NCBI GenBank assembly: GCA_963675935.2
Contig: CAXXPV010000008.1
Span: 372,001-436,000 of the forward strand
Direction of reading: 5' to 3'
Length of the DNA: 64,000 bases
Source: G963675935 sp963675935
Lineage (GTDB): Bacteria; Planctomycetota; Planctomycetia; Pirellulales; Thermoguttaceae
This document shows positions 8,094 to 16,620 of this stretch, in pieces (the stretch's first letter is position 1; each line of letters starts with the position of its first letter). A model generated the notes under the pieces. The model made no database searches and was not told where the DNA came from. It was given only the letters and a program-made list of their open reading frames with translations. A program made the translations under genes and the position numbers.

Positions 8094-8164
8094 TGGTCTT
8101 GGGCCTTGGGTCTTAGACAAACCCAAGGCCCAAGACCCAAGACCCAAGACCCAAGGCCCAAGGC
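8094..8164. repeat. CCCAAGA/CCCAAGG low-complexity palindrome
   Basis: GGTCTTGGGCCTTGGGTCTT on the left folds against repeated CCCAAGGCC and CCCAAGACC units on the right. Comparable G/C-tract palindromes occur near 27100-27165 and, as TAGCCCC units, before pyrE. Confidence 0.75.
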
Positions 8165-8204
8165 CGACATAATCCCAACCTGCCAAATCAGATTGGGTGG
8201 GGCA

Positions 8205-9413
8205 CTACAGGGTTCTCGATGCGCCGGCTGAAACCGCTTTCGGGTCGAACGCTTTTTGCGCCGCTTCGTACACTTCCTGCAACGGTATCTGATGGGCCGC
8301 GGCAACGCGACGGCATGCCTCGAACTCGGGGGCGAAACGGGGCGAAGCGTCGCGGAGCCAACTGATCTTGCCCTCGATCGGCCCCCAGGGCGTCGTCACC
8401 GAGTGCGGCTGCCGCCGCAACACGTGCCGCGAGGCCGTCCAGCGTCGCACGCCCAGCGTCGTCGTCTCGGCGAATAAAATGTCTTCCATCGCCGCGGCGT
8501 CGCACGGCTGGCAAAGCACCGTGAGCTTCACGGCCGGCCGGTTCTTTTTCATCTGAATGGCCGTCGTATAAACGTCCAAGGCGCCGGCGTCCCAAAGCCG
8601 CGAAATACAATAGCCCACCAACTCGCCGACGGTGTCGTCCAGATTGGTCTCGAGCACACAAACCTGATCGGCGTCGTCCGGCGCAGCGGGGGCATCGGCC
8701 TGGCCGACCAGCAGCCGCAAAATGTTCGACTGAGTGGAAAAATCCTTCTGCCCCGCGCCGTAGCCGATCCGCTCGATTCGCATGGCCGGCAACGGGCCGA
8801 ACGAATCGACCAAGGCGGCCAAAATCGCGGCGCCGGTGGGCGTGGTCAACTCGCCCTCGACGGTCGATTCGGCCAGGGGGACGCCGCGGAGCAACTCGGC
8901 CGTGGCGGGAGCGGGAATGCCGCATTCGCCGTGTGCGACGCGGATGCGGCCCGTGCCCGTCGGAACAGCCGAGGCCACGATGCGATCGACCCCGAGCAAA
9001 TCCCAGCCGACCGCCGCGCCGACGATGTCGGCGATGGCATCGGCGGCGCCCACCTCGTGGAAATGAACCTCTTCGATTGCAATGCCATGCACCCGGGCCT
9101 CGGCCTTGCCCAGCGCGGTGAAGATTCGCCGAGCGATGTCCTTTTGCCGCACGTTCAATTGTCCGGCGTCGATCATCGCGAGGATTTGGCTCAAGTGGCG
9201 ATGGCTATGCTCCGGCTCCGATTCGACCGTGATCTGGGTCGCTCGAAATCCTCGTTTATTGACCTCGGTTGCCTTCAACCGCAGGCCGGATACGCCGAGC
9301 GAGCCGACGGCGCGGTTCAGGGCGTCGAGTTCGACACCGGCGTCGACCAAAGCGGCCAGCGTCATATCGCCGCTGATGCCGCTGCCGCAATCAAGATAAG
9401 CCACGCGAACCAT
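8205..9413 (-). CDS. larC: LarC-type nickel insertion protein (pyridinium bisthiocarboxylate mononucleotide nickel chelatase)
   Basis: A 402-residue protein with the LarC N-terminus, MVRVAYLDCGSGISGDM, and the His-rich EEVHFHEVGAADAIADIVG motif. LarC is the CTP-dependent chelatase that inserts nickel into the pincer cofactor of lactate racemase and relatives. Here it is one continuous frame; in some lactobacilli the homologue is split and joined by frameshifting. LarB, LarE and LarA homologues are not in the window, so the client enzyme is unknown. The start at 9413 gives the conserved N-terminus; the ribosome site upstream (GAGGAAAT) is good. Confidence 0.92.
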   Translation of the reverse strand: MVRVAYLDCGSGISGDMTLAALVDAGVELDALNRAVGSLGVSGLRLKATEVNKRGFRATQITVESEPEHSHRHLSQILAMIDAGQLNVRQKDIARRIFTALGKAEARVHGIAIEEVHFHEVGAADAIADIVGAAVGWDLLGVDRIVASAVPTGTGRIRVAHGECGIPAPATAELLRGVPLAESTVEGELTTPTGAAILAALVDSFGPLPAMRIERIGYGAGQKDFSTQSNILRLLVGQADAPAAPDDADQVCVLETNLDDTVGELVGYCISRLWDAGALDVYTTAIQMKKNRPAVKLTVLCQPCDAAAMEDILFAETTTLGVRRWTASRHVLRRQPHSVTTPWGPIEGKISWLRDASPRFAPEFEACRRVAAAHQIPLQEVYEAAQKAFDPKAVSAGASRTL

Positions 9414-9527
9414 ATATTTCCTCTAAAAGCCGAATTTTGGATACGCCGACAATATACCCGAGCTTGACCTGCGGGGCGAGCCTCGCTAGAGTACCGCCCC
9501 GCCGATTTTGTTTTGCTCAAGGGGTGA

Positions 9528-10448
9528 ATGATGGTCGCCTTGCTTTCCGAGATGCCTGCGTCGGTTCGCCCCAACACCGCCGCTTGGCAGTGTTTACCCC
9601 CTCGAATGAGGATTCTCTACATCACCACGCGGCATCGGACCGGCGGCTGGCTGGCCGAGGCCTTTGCCGCCGACAGCGCATCGAGGGTTGTTTTGGAAGA
9701 GGCCGTGGGAATGGCGGCCGGTCTGGCCCGGCTGCGCGACGAGGTTTTCGACGCGATCCTGGTCAGCCATGAAGCGGAAGAACTCAACGCCCTGGACCTG
9801 ATCGAGGGCTATCGCGCCGGCGGCTCCGACGAGCCGATCATCGTATTGGGTACGCAAAGCGAGCAGGAAATGGCCGCCCTTTGCTTCGAGGTCGGCGCCG
9901 ACGGCTATGTTTGCGTCCAAACCGCCACCACGCGGAACCTGATTTGGCTTATCGCCCGGGCGGCGCAGCGGCACCAACTCGTCCGCGACAACCAACGATT
10001 TCTGGCGGCCGAACAGGCCAGGACGCAACGCGAACACGACGAGGCGGCCTGCCTCGTGCGGCAACAAAAAGCGTTGTTGGAGCCTGAAAGAAATGAAAAC
10101 GAGGATTCTGGCGATTTCCTTCCGCCGGAATGCCTGCCGGCGGAGTTGATCCGCCATTACCGCGAACTGCTGCGAACCTACGTCATCATGGGGTCGGGCA
10201 ATCTGACCGTCGAACTGCGGCACTTGGCCGAAATGCTCGTCGTGGCCGGTCTTAGCGCCCGGCAGACCATGCAACTGCATCTGCACGTCCTAGAGGAATT
10301 GATCCACGGTCTTGGCTCGCGGAGCACCCGGCACGTGATGAACCGGGCCGATCTGCTCGCGCTCGAAGTGTTGCTCCACGTGGGCGACGGCTACCGGCTC
10401 CGCTACCAGCATCGCGTTCATCCGCCGATGCAGCGACAGCTGTTTTAG
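9528..10448 (+). CDS. Receiver-like (CheY-fold) protein with helical C-terminal region
   Basis: A 306-residue soluble protein. From about residue 27, MRILYITTRHRTGGW begins a domain shaped like a response-regulator receiver (DAILVSHEAEE, EPIIVLGT, ADGYV), but the phosphoacceptor Asp is not in the usual VxxD context, so phosphorylation is doubtful. Residues 150-190 are a charged coiled segment and residues 195-306 are helical, with NLTVELRHLAEMLVVAGLS. There is no DNA-binding domain. AAGGGG precedes paired ATGs at 9528 and 9531. It stands alone between larC (divergent) and the LysM gene. Function unknown. Confidence 0.7.
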   Translation: MMVALLSEMPASVRPNTAAWQCLPPRMRILYITTRHRTGGWLAEAFAADSASRVVLEEAVGMAAGLARLRDEVFDAILVSHEAEELNALDLIEGYRAGGSDEPIIVLGTQSEQEMAALCFEVGADGYVCVQTATTRNLIWLIARAAQRHQLVRDNQRFLAAEQARTQREHDEAACLVRQQKALLEPERNENEDSGDFLPPECLPAELIRHYRELLRTYVIMGSGNLTVELRHLAEMLVVAGLSARQTMQLHLHVLEELIHGLGSRSTRHVMNRADLLALEVLLHVGDGYRLRYQHRVHPPMQRQLF

Positions 10449-10559
10449 AGACGACAAAGTCCACTCCCGAGGGGGACGGAACTGCCATAGCATTATTTTT
10501 CGGCTTTGCGTATGATTCGCCTGACCGGTCCCTTGGGTGATTCGTCAAGGAGGACGAAT

Positions 10560-11831
10560 ATGAACTCGCTGAAAAACCTGATGATTATCGCCGTGTTGGC
10601 GGCCGTAGGATACGGAGTCTACGTATCGCTTTCGCGGAACAACGTCGAGCCGGGCCAACCGTTCACGACGACAAAAGGCAGTCTGTCGAGCGCGAAATTA
10701 TCGACCACGCCAGGCGGTCCCCTGGCCTTGGGCGGAAATTCGACCTCGCCGACCCCACCGGCCGGTTCCATCGCGGGCAAGACATTGCCGCTGGCGATGC
10801 CGTCGTTGGCCCCGGCGCCGAGCGGCAATGCCCCGCCGGGTTTGACTCCGCCGGGTTTGACTCCGCCGGCCGGCGCGTCTTCCACCCCGAACGCCTCGTT
10901 GGGAATGCCGGCGCTGCCGGGCGTCAATTCCAATAATGCCCCGACGCAGAATATGGCCTTGGGGGGCGCGCAAACGCCCATGCCCAACGCGGTGCGCAAT
11001 ATCGAACCGCCGCCTGGAATCGCTCCGGCCGTCCCCCCCGCTGAAAACACAACGTCCCCGGCGGCGAATCCCCCGACCAACAGCCGGCTGCAAGGCGATA
11101 TCACGAAGTTCATGGAGGGCGTGCAAAAAACGCTCGACGATGGCAAGCTTGCCGAGGCCCAACTCGCGCTGAGCATGTTGTACGGCAATCCCGACCTTCC
11201 GGCCGACTTGGCCAAACAGATCACCGACCTGCTCGATCAGCTTGCCGGCACGGTGATCTACTCGCGGCAACACCTTTTAGCGCCAGCCTACGTGACGCAG
11301 CCGGGCGACACGATCGAGAAAATCGCCCAAAAGTATGACGTTCCCTGGCAACTGCTTGCCCGGATCAACGGCTTGTTGCCACCCGGCGCGTCGATGGCCG
11401 ACGACGCCGCGAAAGGCCAGCCGCTTCCGCAGGGCAAGGAGTTGAAGGTGGTGCAGGGGCCGTTCGACGCCGTCATCCAACTTGAGAAACACGAATTAAC
11501 GTTGATGGTGCAGAACCGCTACGCCGGACGGTTCCCGATCGGCGTCGGCCGCGATCAACCGAAGCTCGACGGCGAGTACACGGTTCGCGACAAGAAGCCT
11601 AGCCCCACTTATTATGGGACCGACGGCGTCACCATCGCACCGAACGATCCCAAAAACCCACTGGGCGGAGCGTGGATCGGTCTGACCGACCGCATCGGCA
11701 TCCACGGCGCCGCCGATCCACAAGCGATCGGACACGACGTCGACCGCGGAACGATTTGCGTTGCCGACCGCGACCTGCAAGACCTCTACGGAATTCTGTC
11801 GGTCGGGTCGAGAGTAACGATTGTTAGATAA
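10560..11831 (+). CDS. LysM and L,D-transpeptidase (YkuD) domain protein, non-canonical active site
   Basis: A 423-residue protein. The N-terminal segment LMIIAVLAAVGYGVYVSL is an anchor. Residues 30-180 are Pro/Gly/Asn-rich with a duplicated PPGLTPPGLTPP. Then come a helical segment, a LysM motif (PGDTIEKIAQKYDVPWQLLA near residue 260) and a YkuD domain to the end. YkuD enzymes form 3-3 peptidoglycan cross-links through a Cys in S-x-G-C-I-R. Here the aligned segment is D-R-G-T-I-C-V, so Thr replaces the nucleophile and a Cys stands where Arg should be. The fold motif IGIHGAAD and DLQDLY are kept. AAGGAGG lies before ATG 10560. Activity is therefore uncertain. Confidence 0.85.
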   Translation: MNSLKNLMIIAVLAAVGYGVYVSLSRNNVEPGQPFTTTKGSLSSAKLSTTPGGPLALGGNSTSPTPPAGSIAGKTLPLAMPSLAPAPSGNAPPGLTPPGLTPPAGASSTPNASLGMPALPGVNSNNAPTQNMALGGAQTPMPNAVRNIEPPPGIAPAVPPAENTTSPAANPPTNSRLQGDITKFMEGVQKTLDDGKLAEAQLALSMLYGNPDLPADLAKQITDLLDQLAGTVIYSRQHLLAPAYVTQPGDTIEKIAQKYDVPWQLLARINGLLPPGASMADDAAKGQPLPQGKELKVVQGPFDAVIQLEKHELTLMVQNRYAGRFPIGVGRDQPKLDGEYTVRDKKPSPTYYGTDGVTIAPNDPKNPLGGAWIGLTDRIGIHGAADPQAIGHDVDRGTICVADRDLQDLYGILSVGSRVTIVR

Positions 11832-11875
11832 GGGGCTTGGGATTAGGGGTTAGCCCGCCGCATTTCTCACCACCG

Positions 11876-11946
11876 TTTAGCCGGCGAGCTTGCTCGCCGC
11901 GCGAGACGTCGCCCCCAAACGTGGCGAACAAGTTCGCCGGCTAAAC
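11876..11946. repeat. GTTTAGCCGGCGA palindrome, copy 2
   Basis: The same family as 6864-6937. It shares the extra left flank CATTTCTCACCACC with the copy at 39614, so the repeat unit is longer than its central palindrome. Confidence 0.85.
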
Positions 11947-12058
11947 GGACACGCTGGCGTCATTTCTCATCAACTGGTGAAAAATTCGGGATTAGAGGGA
12001 GGGCTGGGCACTTCAGTGCCCCGTATGATAAACTGGGCGTTCATGGGGGCTGTCTTTC

Positions 12059-12118
12059 TAGCCCCTTAGCCCCTAGCCCCTAGCCCCTAGCCCCTAGCCC
12101 CTTAGCCCCTTAGCCCCT
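12059..12118. repeat. TAGCCCC tandem array just before pyrE
   Basis: Eight CCCC tracts spaced by TAG or TTAG occupy 60 bases and end 3 bases before the pyrE start codon. The complementary strand is a regular GGGGCTA array able to form G-quadruplexes. No ordinary ribosome site is visible for pyrE. The G-rich 11832-11852 stretch upstream could pair with it. Confidence 0.85.
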
Positions 12119-12121
12119 TCC

Positions 12122-12679
12122 ATGTACGACAAACAAGCCCTGATCGCGTTGGTTCGTCAAAAAGCCCTGAAGTTTGGGCAATTCACCTTGGCCTCCGGCA
12201 AAAAGGCCACCTACTATCTCGACGGCAAACAGGTGACGCTCGATTCCGCCGGCGCCCGGCTGGTGGCCGAGGGACTTTTGGACCTTCTCGCGGCTGGCGA
12301 AATGCCGACGGCCGTCGGCGGCATGTCGATCGGCGCCGATCCAATTACCGCATCCATCATCACGATGTCGGGCGTCCGCGGCCAGCCGCTGGTCGGTTTC
12401 ATGGTCCGCAAGGAACCAAAGGGCCACGGCACGAACCAGTTTATCGAAGGACCAGTAAAACCCGGCGACACGGCCGTGATCGTCGAGGACGTGGTCACCA
12501 CCGGCGGGTCGTCGCTCCAGGCGATCGAGCGGGCCGAGGCGTTCGGCTTGAAGATCGCCGGCGTGCTGGCGATCATCGACCGGATGGAGGGCGGCAGTGA
12601 GGCTTTCGCCACCCACGGGTACAAGTTCGCCAGTTTGCTTTCGATCCGCGATTTCGGGATCGAGCCGCCGAAGCCGTAG
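12122..12679 (+). CDS. pyrE: Orotate phosphoribosyltransferase
   Basis: A 185-residue type I phosphoribosyltransferase, normal for PyrE. The PRPP-binding loop VIVEDVVTTGGSSLQA is near residues 119-134, and FTLASGKKATYYLDGKQ is the N-terminal orotate-binding region. It converts orotate and PRPP to orotidine monophosphate in pyrimidine synthesis. No other pyr gene is adjacent. ATG 12122 gives the expected N-terminus, but the bases before it are a TAGCCCC array rather than a Shine-Dalgarno site, so translation may be leader-dependent or weak. Confidence 0.95.
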   Translation: MYDKQALIALVRQKALKFGQFTLASGKKATYYLDGKQVTLDSAGARLVAEGLLDLLAAGEMPTAVGGMSIGADPITASIITMSGVRGQPLVGFMVRKEPKGHGTNQFIEGPVKPGDTAVIVEDVVTTGGSSLQAIERAEAFGLKIAGVLAIIDRMEGGSEAFATHGYKFASLLSIRDFGIEPPKP

Positions 12680-12823
12680 GGCGTGGAGAGCGGCTAGCAC
12701 ACGGCCAAGTCATATTTTATGGAAGTTGGGGTGGCCGTTGGGTGGGGAACAAAAAGACTCGGGAAGCAGTTTTGGCCAAAATCTTACCGTCATGTTGACC
12801 ATTGTTTCTTCCTGCCCATCTCC

Positions 12824-15800
12824 TCAACTTTTTCTGATTCTGAAATGCCCAAGATACTGAAACTTGAGTGATGGCCCGCTCTTTCCAACGCCGGTAACCT
12901 TCATCTCATACCCTTGACCGTCGGATCGAACCACGATGTAGTGTTCGTCCTTCTGGATCACGATGCGCCGGCCGTCGGCGTCCGGGTTTTGGCGGCGCGA
13001 CGCCTCGATCTGCTTGACGATGTCGGCGCGTGTCATCTTGCCGAAGTACGGTCCGACGTTGCGGTCGGGCGGCGGCGCGAAGGGGGCGATGATCGTGCCG
13101 TTGAGCGTCACAAGGCGATCCGGCGGCAGAAAGTAAAATTCGCCCGCGTGGGCCGCCCGCGCGATTTCTTCCGGCGTGGCAGTGTCGGGAAGCCCTAGCG
13201 ACTTCACGTTAATGGGCAGGTGACTCGCGCCGCAATTGGAAAGGTCCATGACCGCCAAACTGCCGGACATGGCGAGATGTTGGTCCACCGGCGGGATCCC
13301 CGTACAATGGAAACTCATGTGGAGCTTGTTGAGGTCGTCGGTGCGTTCGGCCTCCGCCGCGGCCTTAAGCGAGCTGTTGTAATCGATGTCGGTGCGTTCC
13401 GCCACGCGAAGGTCTTGGTGCATCTTTTGCCCGGGCACGAGAGTGACCTTTTGCGTCGGTTGAACGCGTTGAAAATTCGGGTGGCTCGGACGAAGCTCCC
13501 ATTGGCCGGGCCCGATTCCCGTGATCTTGTAACGGCCGTCGGCGCCGGTCTTCGGCGCGGAGGGATGGGGGCCGGCTCCGCCGGACATGTTGCCCCACTG
13601 ATGCCACAGGGAACCGCCAACGAGTACCCCGGCCATTGGTTTGCCGTCCGGGCCAAACACTTGCCCCTCGACGCTGGCGGTGGATTTCGAGAGATCGAGG
13701 ACCAAATCTTTCAACTCCTGCCCGTCGGTCGGCTCGACCACCAAAGCGCCGTAGACGCCCTTTGCGGGGATTGATCGAGGCGAGTGGCACTGCTGGCCCG
13801 GGTAGTAGAGAACGTGCGAGCCGGGCGGAATCCGCTCCATCACGAACCGGCCTTCCGCGTCGGTCACCGACTCAGCATAGTTACCCGTAGAACTACTACA
13901 TTGTCGCAACTGAACCCATGTGTCGATCGACAGCGGGGCGCTGGCTAGCGGCTTGCCGTTGGGGTCAAGCACGCGGCCGGAAATCCGCGACGGCCGAACG
14001 AGTTCGATGGGCCAGCCGCCGGAACACACGTAGTCGGATCCACTATTGGTGACTGCCGCCTCGCTGTGCATGGGCAGAAATCCCTCGGCCGAGACGGCCA
14101 AGCTCGCCGACTCGCCAAGTTTGAGTTCCGGCAGGGCGAATTTTCCGTGGGCGTCGGTCGTTGCGGTCCACGGGGAGTTGGCCCGCTTCACCGTCGCATT
14201 GGCGACGGGGCGTCCCTGAACGTCGGCGACATGGCCGGGCGCAGTCATATCGGCGCGTTGCAATCGGTCCTGATAGGCTTTCCGCCCTGCATCGGCGTCG
14301 AGGCCCGGCGGCGGCTCCTCGTTCAATCCCATTTTCTTGAGCACACATACCGGCAGAAGACCCACCTTGGCGGAAGTCTGAAACCAACCCAACCGCGGCC
14401 ACTGCGGCTCATAGCCATTGGGCGACGCCATATCATCCCTGCGATAGACCGTCTGATAGACCGGCAAGCAGATGCATCCGTTCTTGTCGGTGTGGAGTCT
14501 CGGGTAGAGAAGCTTCAAACTGGGATCGAGCGACCCATTCTTCACGCGATTGCATTCCAACGCGAAAGTCTGCACCGAAACATCGGCCACGGGTTTGCCG
14601 TCCGGCGTTTCAAAACACTGCACGATCACGGTCGGAGCATGGCGATAGGCACGATCAAAAAAGTCTTGGGCCTTCGGTGCGTCGCCGTGGCTCTGGCTCC
14701 AAACGCCCAGTAGGTATTCGGCATAAAAGAAATTGGGCTGCCGCGCAAGCACCGCCTCCAACGCCTGCCGAGTCTCTTGCCGGTCGAAATGGTTTACGCC
14801 GTTCGTTGACGACCCATAGCTCTGTGCCAGGGCAACACACTCGCGCACGTTTCGCTCCTCATCCGCGCCGATCTCGAAAGGCAAGTTGCGCCATACCCCC
14901 ATAACCCCCCATTTCGATTCCAAGGTTGTCTTTTCGATTTCGGCTGCCTTCCAGCCATGCTGCCTTGCCCATTGGGCCGTGGCTTGCAATGCGGGAGTGT
15001 CTGCCGCCAGCGCAAGGCGAGTTACGGCCAACAACGCCAGCGAGAGCAAGCCGACCGACGACGCGACGGCGAGCGAACGACGCCCGAGCGACGTGGAAAA
15101 CACCCGATGCTGAAGCACGGCGATTCGACGACGCACGTCGCACGTGCGCGCCATTGCCAATCCAGCTGCCGGAAACGCCTCCGCGCCCTCGAGCGCCACG
15201 CGGGCCAACGTGCGGCAATACGCTTGAACGTCGCCCAAGTAGGACGCCGAAACCGCGTCGCAAACCGCGTCGCACGCCGTCCGATGCGCGACGCCCATCC
15301 GCCACGCCAACGGATGGAACCACAACAACAGCGACACCGCCTGCAATGCCGCGTTCCATGCGAAATCGCACGACCGGACGTGCGTCAGTTCGTGGGCGAA
15401 AATGCCCGGCAACTGACCGCGATACTCCGGCCGGCACATCCGCTCGGGCAGCGTCAAAATCGGACGCCATAGTCCGTAGAGGAACGGCACGGCATAGTGC
15501 CGCGAACTTCGCGCCCGCACCGTTCGACGGCACCCCAACGCGACGGCGATCCGAGACAACTCGGCGACAATCTCTTCCGACACGGCCTGCGACGTTTGTT
15601 CCAGCCGCGCAAGCCGGACGTAGCCAATCGCCAGCCGGACGACCGCCAATGCCACGCCGAAGCTCCAAATGCCCAAGAGGACAACCGACCACGACAGCGG
15701 CGATTCAGGCGATTCAGCCGTTTGAGCCGGAGCGACGGGAACCGCGTCGTCGGCCGGGCGCGCGGGCGCCGGCATTTCCACCCGGCCCGAACTTTCCATG

Positions 15801-16108
15801 CGATCAACCGAATCAAGCGCCAAAACGGCCGGCGGCGTCGCGAGGGACTCCGGCGCCAAGTCTGACGCCGTCGCGGGAACGCGAATTTCCAGCCCTGGCA
15901 ATCCGAGCGTCCCAACCGCCGCAAGCGCAAGGCCGATCGCGCTGCCGCGCCAAAGCAACGTGCGCCATCGTGGATTCGCCCGAGCCAGTCCGAAATGGAT
16001 CGCCCAGACCGCCGCCAAGAGCAACGTGACTTTCGCAAGCAACAGTGCCCAAAGCGGGGCAGCCGAGAGCCGGGCAAGAACGCCGCTAAAACAATCCAGC
16101 GGAGTCAT
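12824..16108 (-). CDS. BlaR1/MecR1-like M56 metalloprotease sensor with carboxypeptidase-regulatory repeats
   Basis: 1094 residues. The N-terminal 420 form an M56 peptidase: several membrane helices, then FAHELTHV, the HExxH zinc site, near residue 240. The remaining 670 residues are extracytoplasmic-type beta domains with carboxypeptidase-regulatory motifs such as VRGRPVANATVK, ISGRVLDPNGKPLASAPL and VEGQVFGPDGKPMAGVLV. In Bla/Mec systems the protease is activated by a signal and inactivates the BlaI repressor. ATG at 16108 overlaps the blaI stop (ATGA), so the two are coupled. The frame is open further upstream to 17821, but that part is antisense-like to no known domain and overlaps the Hsp70 gene. 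Signal unknown. Confidence 0.9.
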   Translation of the reverse strand: MTPLDCFSGVLARLSAAPLWALLLAKVTLLLAAVWAIHFGLARANPRWRTLLWRGSAIGLALAAVGTLGLPGLEIRVPATASDLAPESLATPPAVLALDSVDRMESSGRVEMPAPARPADDAVPVAPAQTAESPESPLSWSVVLLGIWSFGVALAVVRLAIGYVRLARLEQTSQAVSEEIVAELSRIAVALGCRRTVRARSSRHYAVPFLYGLWRPILTLPERMCRPEYRGQLPGIFAHELTHVRSCDFAWNAALQAVSLLLWFHPLAWRMGVAHRTACDAVCDAVSASYLGDVQAYCRTLARVALEGAEAFPAAGLAMARTCDVRRRIAVLQHRVFSTSLGRRSLAVASSVGLLSLALLAVTRLALAADTPALQATAQWARQHGWKAAEIEKTTLESKWGVMGVWRNLPFEIGADEERNVRECVALAQSYGSSTNGVNHFDRQETRQALEAVLARQPNFFYAEYLLGVWSQSHGDAPKAQDFFDRAYRHAPTVIVQCFETPDGKPVADVSVQTFALECNRVKNGSLDPSLKLLYPRLHTDKNGCICLPVYQTVYRRDDMASPNGYEPQWPRLGWFQTSAKVGLLPVCVLKKMGLNEEPPPGLDADAGRKAYQDRLQRADMTAPGHVADVQGRPVANATVKRANSPWTATTDAHGKFALPELKLGESASLAVSAEGFLPMHSEAAVTNSGSDYVCSGGWPIELVRPSRISGRVLDPNGKPLASAPLSIDTWVQLRQCSSSTGNYAESVTDAEGRFVMERIPPGSHVLYYPGQQCHSPRSIPAKGVYGALVVEPTDGQELKDLVLDLSKSTASVEGQVFGPDGKPMAGVLVGGSLWHQWGNMSGGAGPHPSAPKTGADGRYKITGIGPGQWELRPSHPNFQRVQPTQKVTLVPGQKMHQDLRVAERTDIDYNSSLKAAAEAERTDDLNKLHMSFHCTGIPPVDQHLAMSGSLAVMDLSNCGASHLPINVKSLGLPDTATPEEIARAAHAGEFYFLPPDRLVTLNGTIIAPFAPPPDRNVGPYFGKMTRADIVKQIEASRRQNPDADGRRIVIQKDEHYIVVRSDGQGYEMKVTGVGKSGPSLKFQYLGHFRIRKS

Positions 16109-16497
16109 GGCTGTTTCTCCTGTTCCATCGGGCACGTGGAACGCCGGCCCTCTTCGGAGAGCCTCTTGAGGTCGAGCAAATCCGCTTCCGAGAGTTTTTC
16201 GGCACGGATGAGTTGGCAGAGCAGATTCTCGACGGAGCCGTCGCAGCAGACGCGGGCCAGATCGCGGAGCATCGAGCGGAAGGTCGATTCCCGGCGGGTT
16301 TTCGCACGGTAAACGTACGCCTTGCCCACGCGACGCCGCGTGACGCGGCCCTTTTCCAGCAGTATCGCCAGATAGGACCGGAGCGATGGATTGGTGATCT
16401 TCCGCGGGAATCGGGCGTGGATTTCGGCCGGCTTCAACTCGCCGTGCTCCCACAGAATCCGCATGATTTCCAACTCGCCCTGCGTGAACCGGGGCAT
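16105..16497 (-). CDS. BlaI/MecI/CopY-family transcriptional repressor
   Basis: A 130-residue winged-helix repressor of normal length. MPRFTQGELEIMRILWEHGE is the typical N-terminus, followed by SYLAILLEKGRVTRRRVGKAY (wing) and a C-terminal dimerisation helix region. It probably represses itself and the downstream M56 gene by binding the two dyads at 16537-16556 and 16578-16597. ATG 16497 is chosen for family N-terminus, with AAGGAGAT ahead of it. The resistance or stress function controlled is unknown; no beta-lactamase gene lies in the window. Confidence 0.92.
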   Translation of the reverse strand: MPRFTQGELEIMRILWEHGELKPAEIHARFPRKITNPSLRSYLAILLEKGRVTRRRVGKAYVYRAKTRRESTFRSMLRDLARVCCDGSVENLLCQLIRAEKLSEADLLDLKRLSEEGRRSTCPMEQEKQP

Positions 16498-16536
16498 GGC
16501 GAAATCTCCTTGCGCCGTCGGAGTTGCGATGAATGA

Positions 16537-16556
16537 TGTGCGGAATATACCACACT
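16537..16556. promoter_or_regulatory. Putative BlaI-type operator 1
   Basis: TGTGCGGAATATACCACACT is an imperfect dyad 40 bp before blaI. It matches the perfect dyad at 16578-16597 in 15 or more positions. Confidence 0.75.
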
Positions 16557-16577
16557 TCATCCGAGCCGTCAACGCCA

Positions 16578-16597
16578 TGTGCGGAATTTACCGCACA
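16578..16597. promoter_or_regulatory. Putative BlaI-type operator 2
   Basis: TGTGCGGAATTTACCGCACA has perfect 7-bp arms around AATTTA. The two dyads are 41 bp apart, centre to centre, about four helical turns, which suits cooperative repressor binding. Confidence 0.8.
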
Positions 16598-16620
16598 CAA
16601 GCTCGGCGATGCCGATCGCC

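Noticed and set aside
12059..12118. Telomere-like or CRISPR-like repeat
   Set aside because: Units are 7-8 bases without spacers; it is a simple tandem array.
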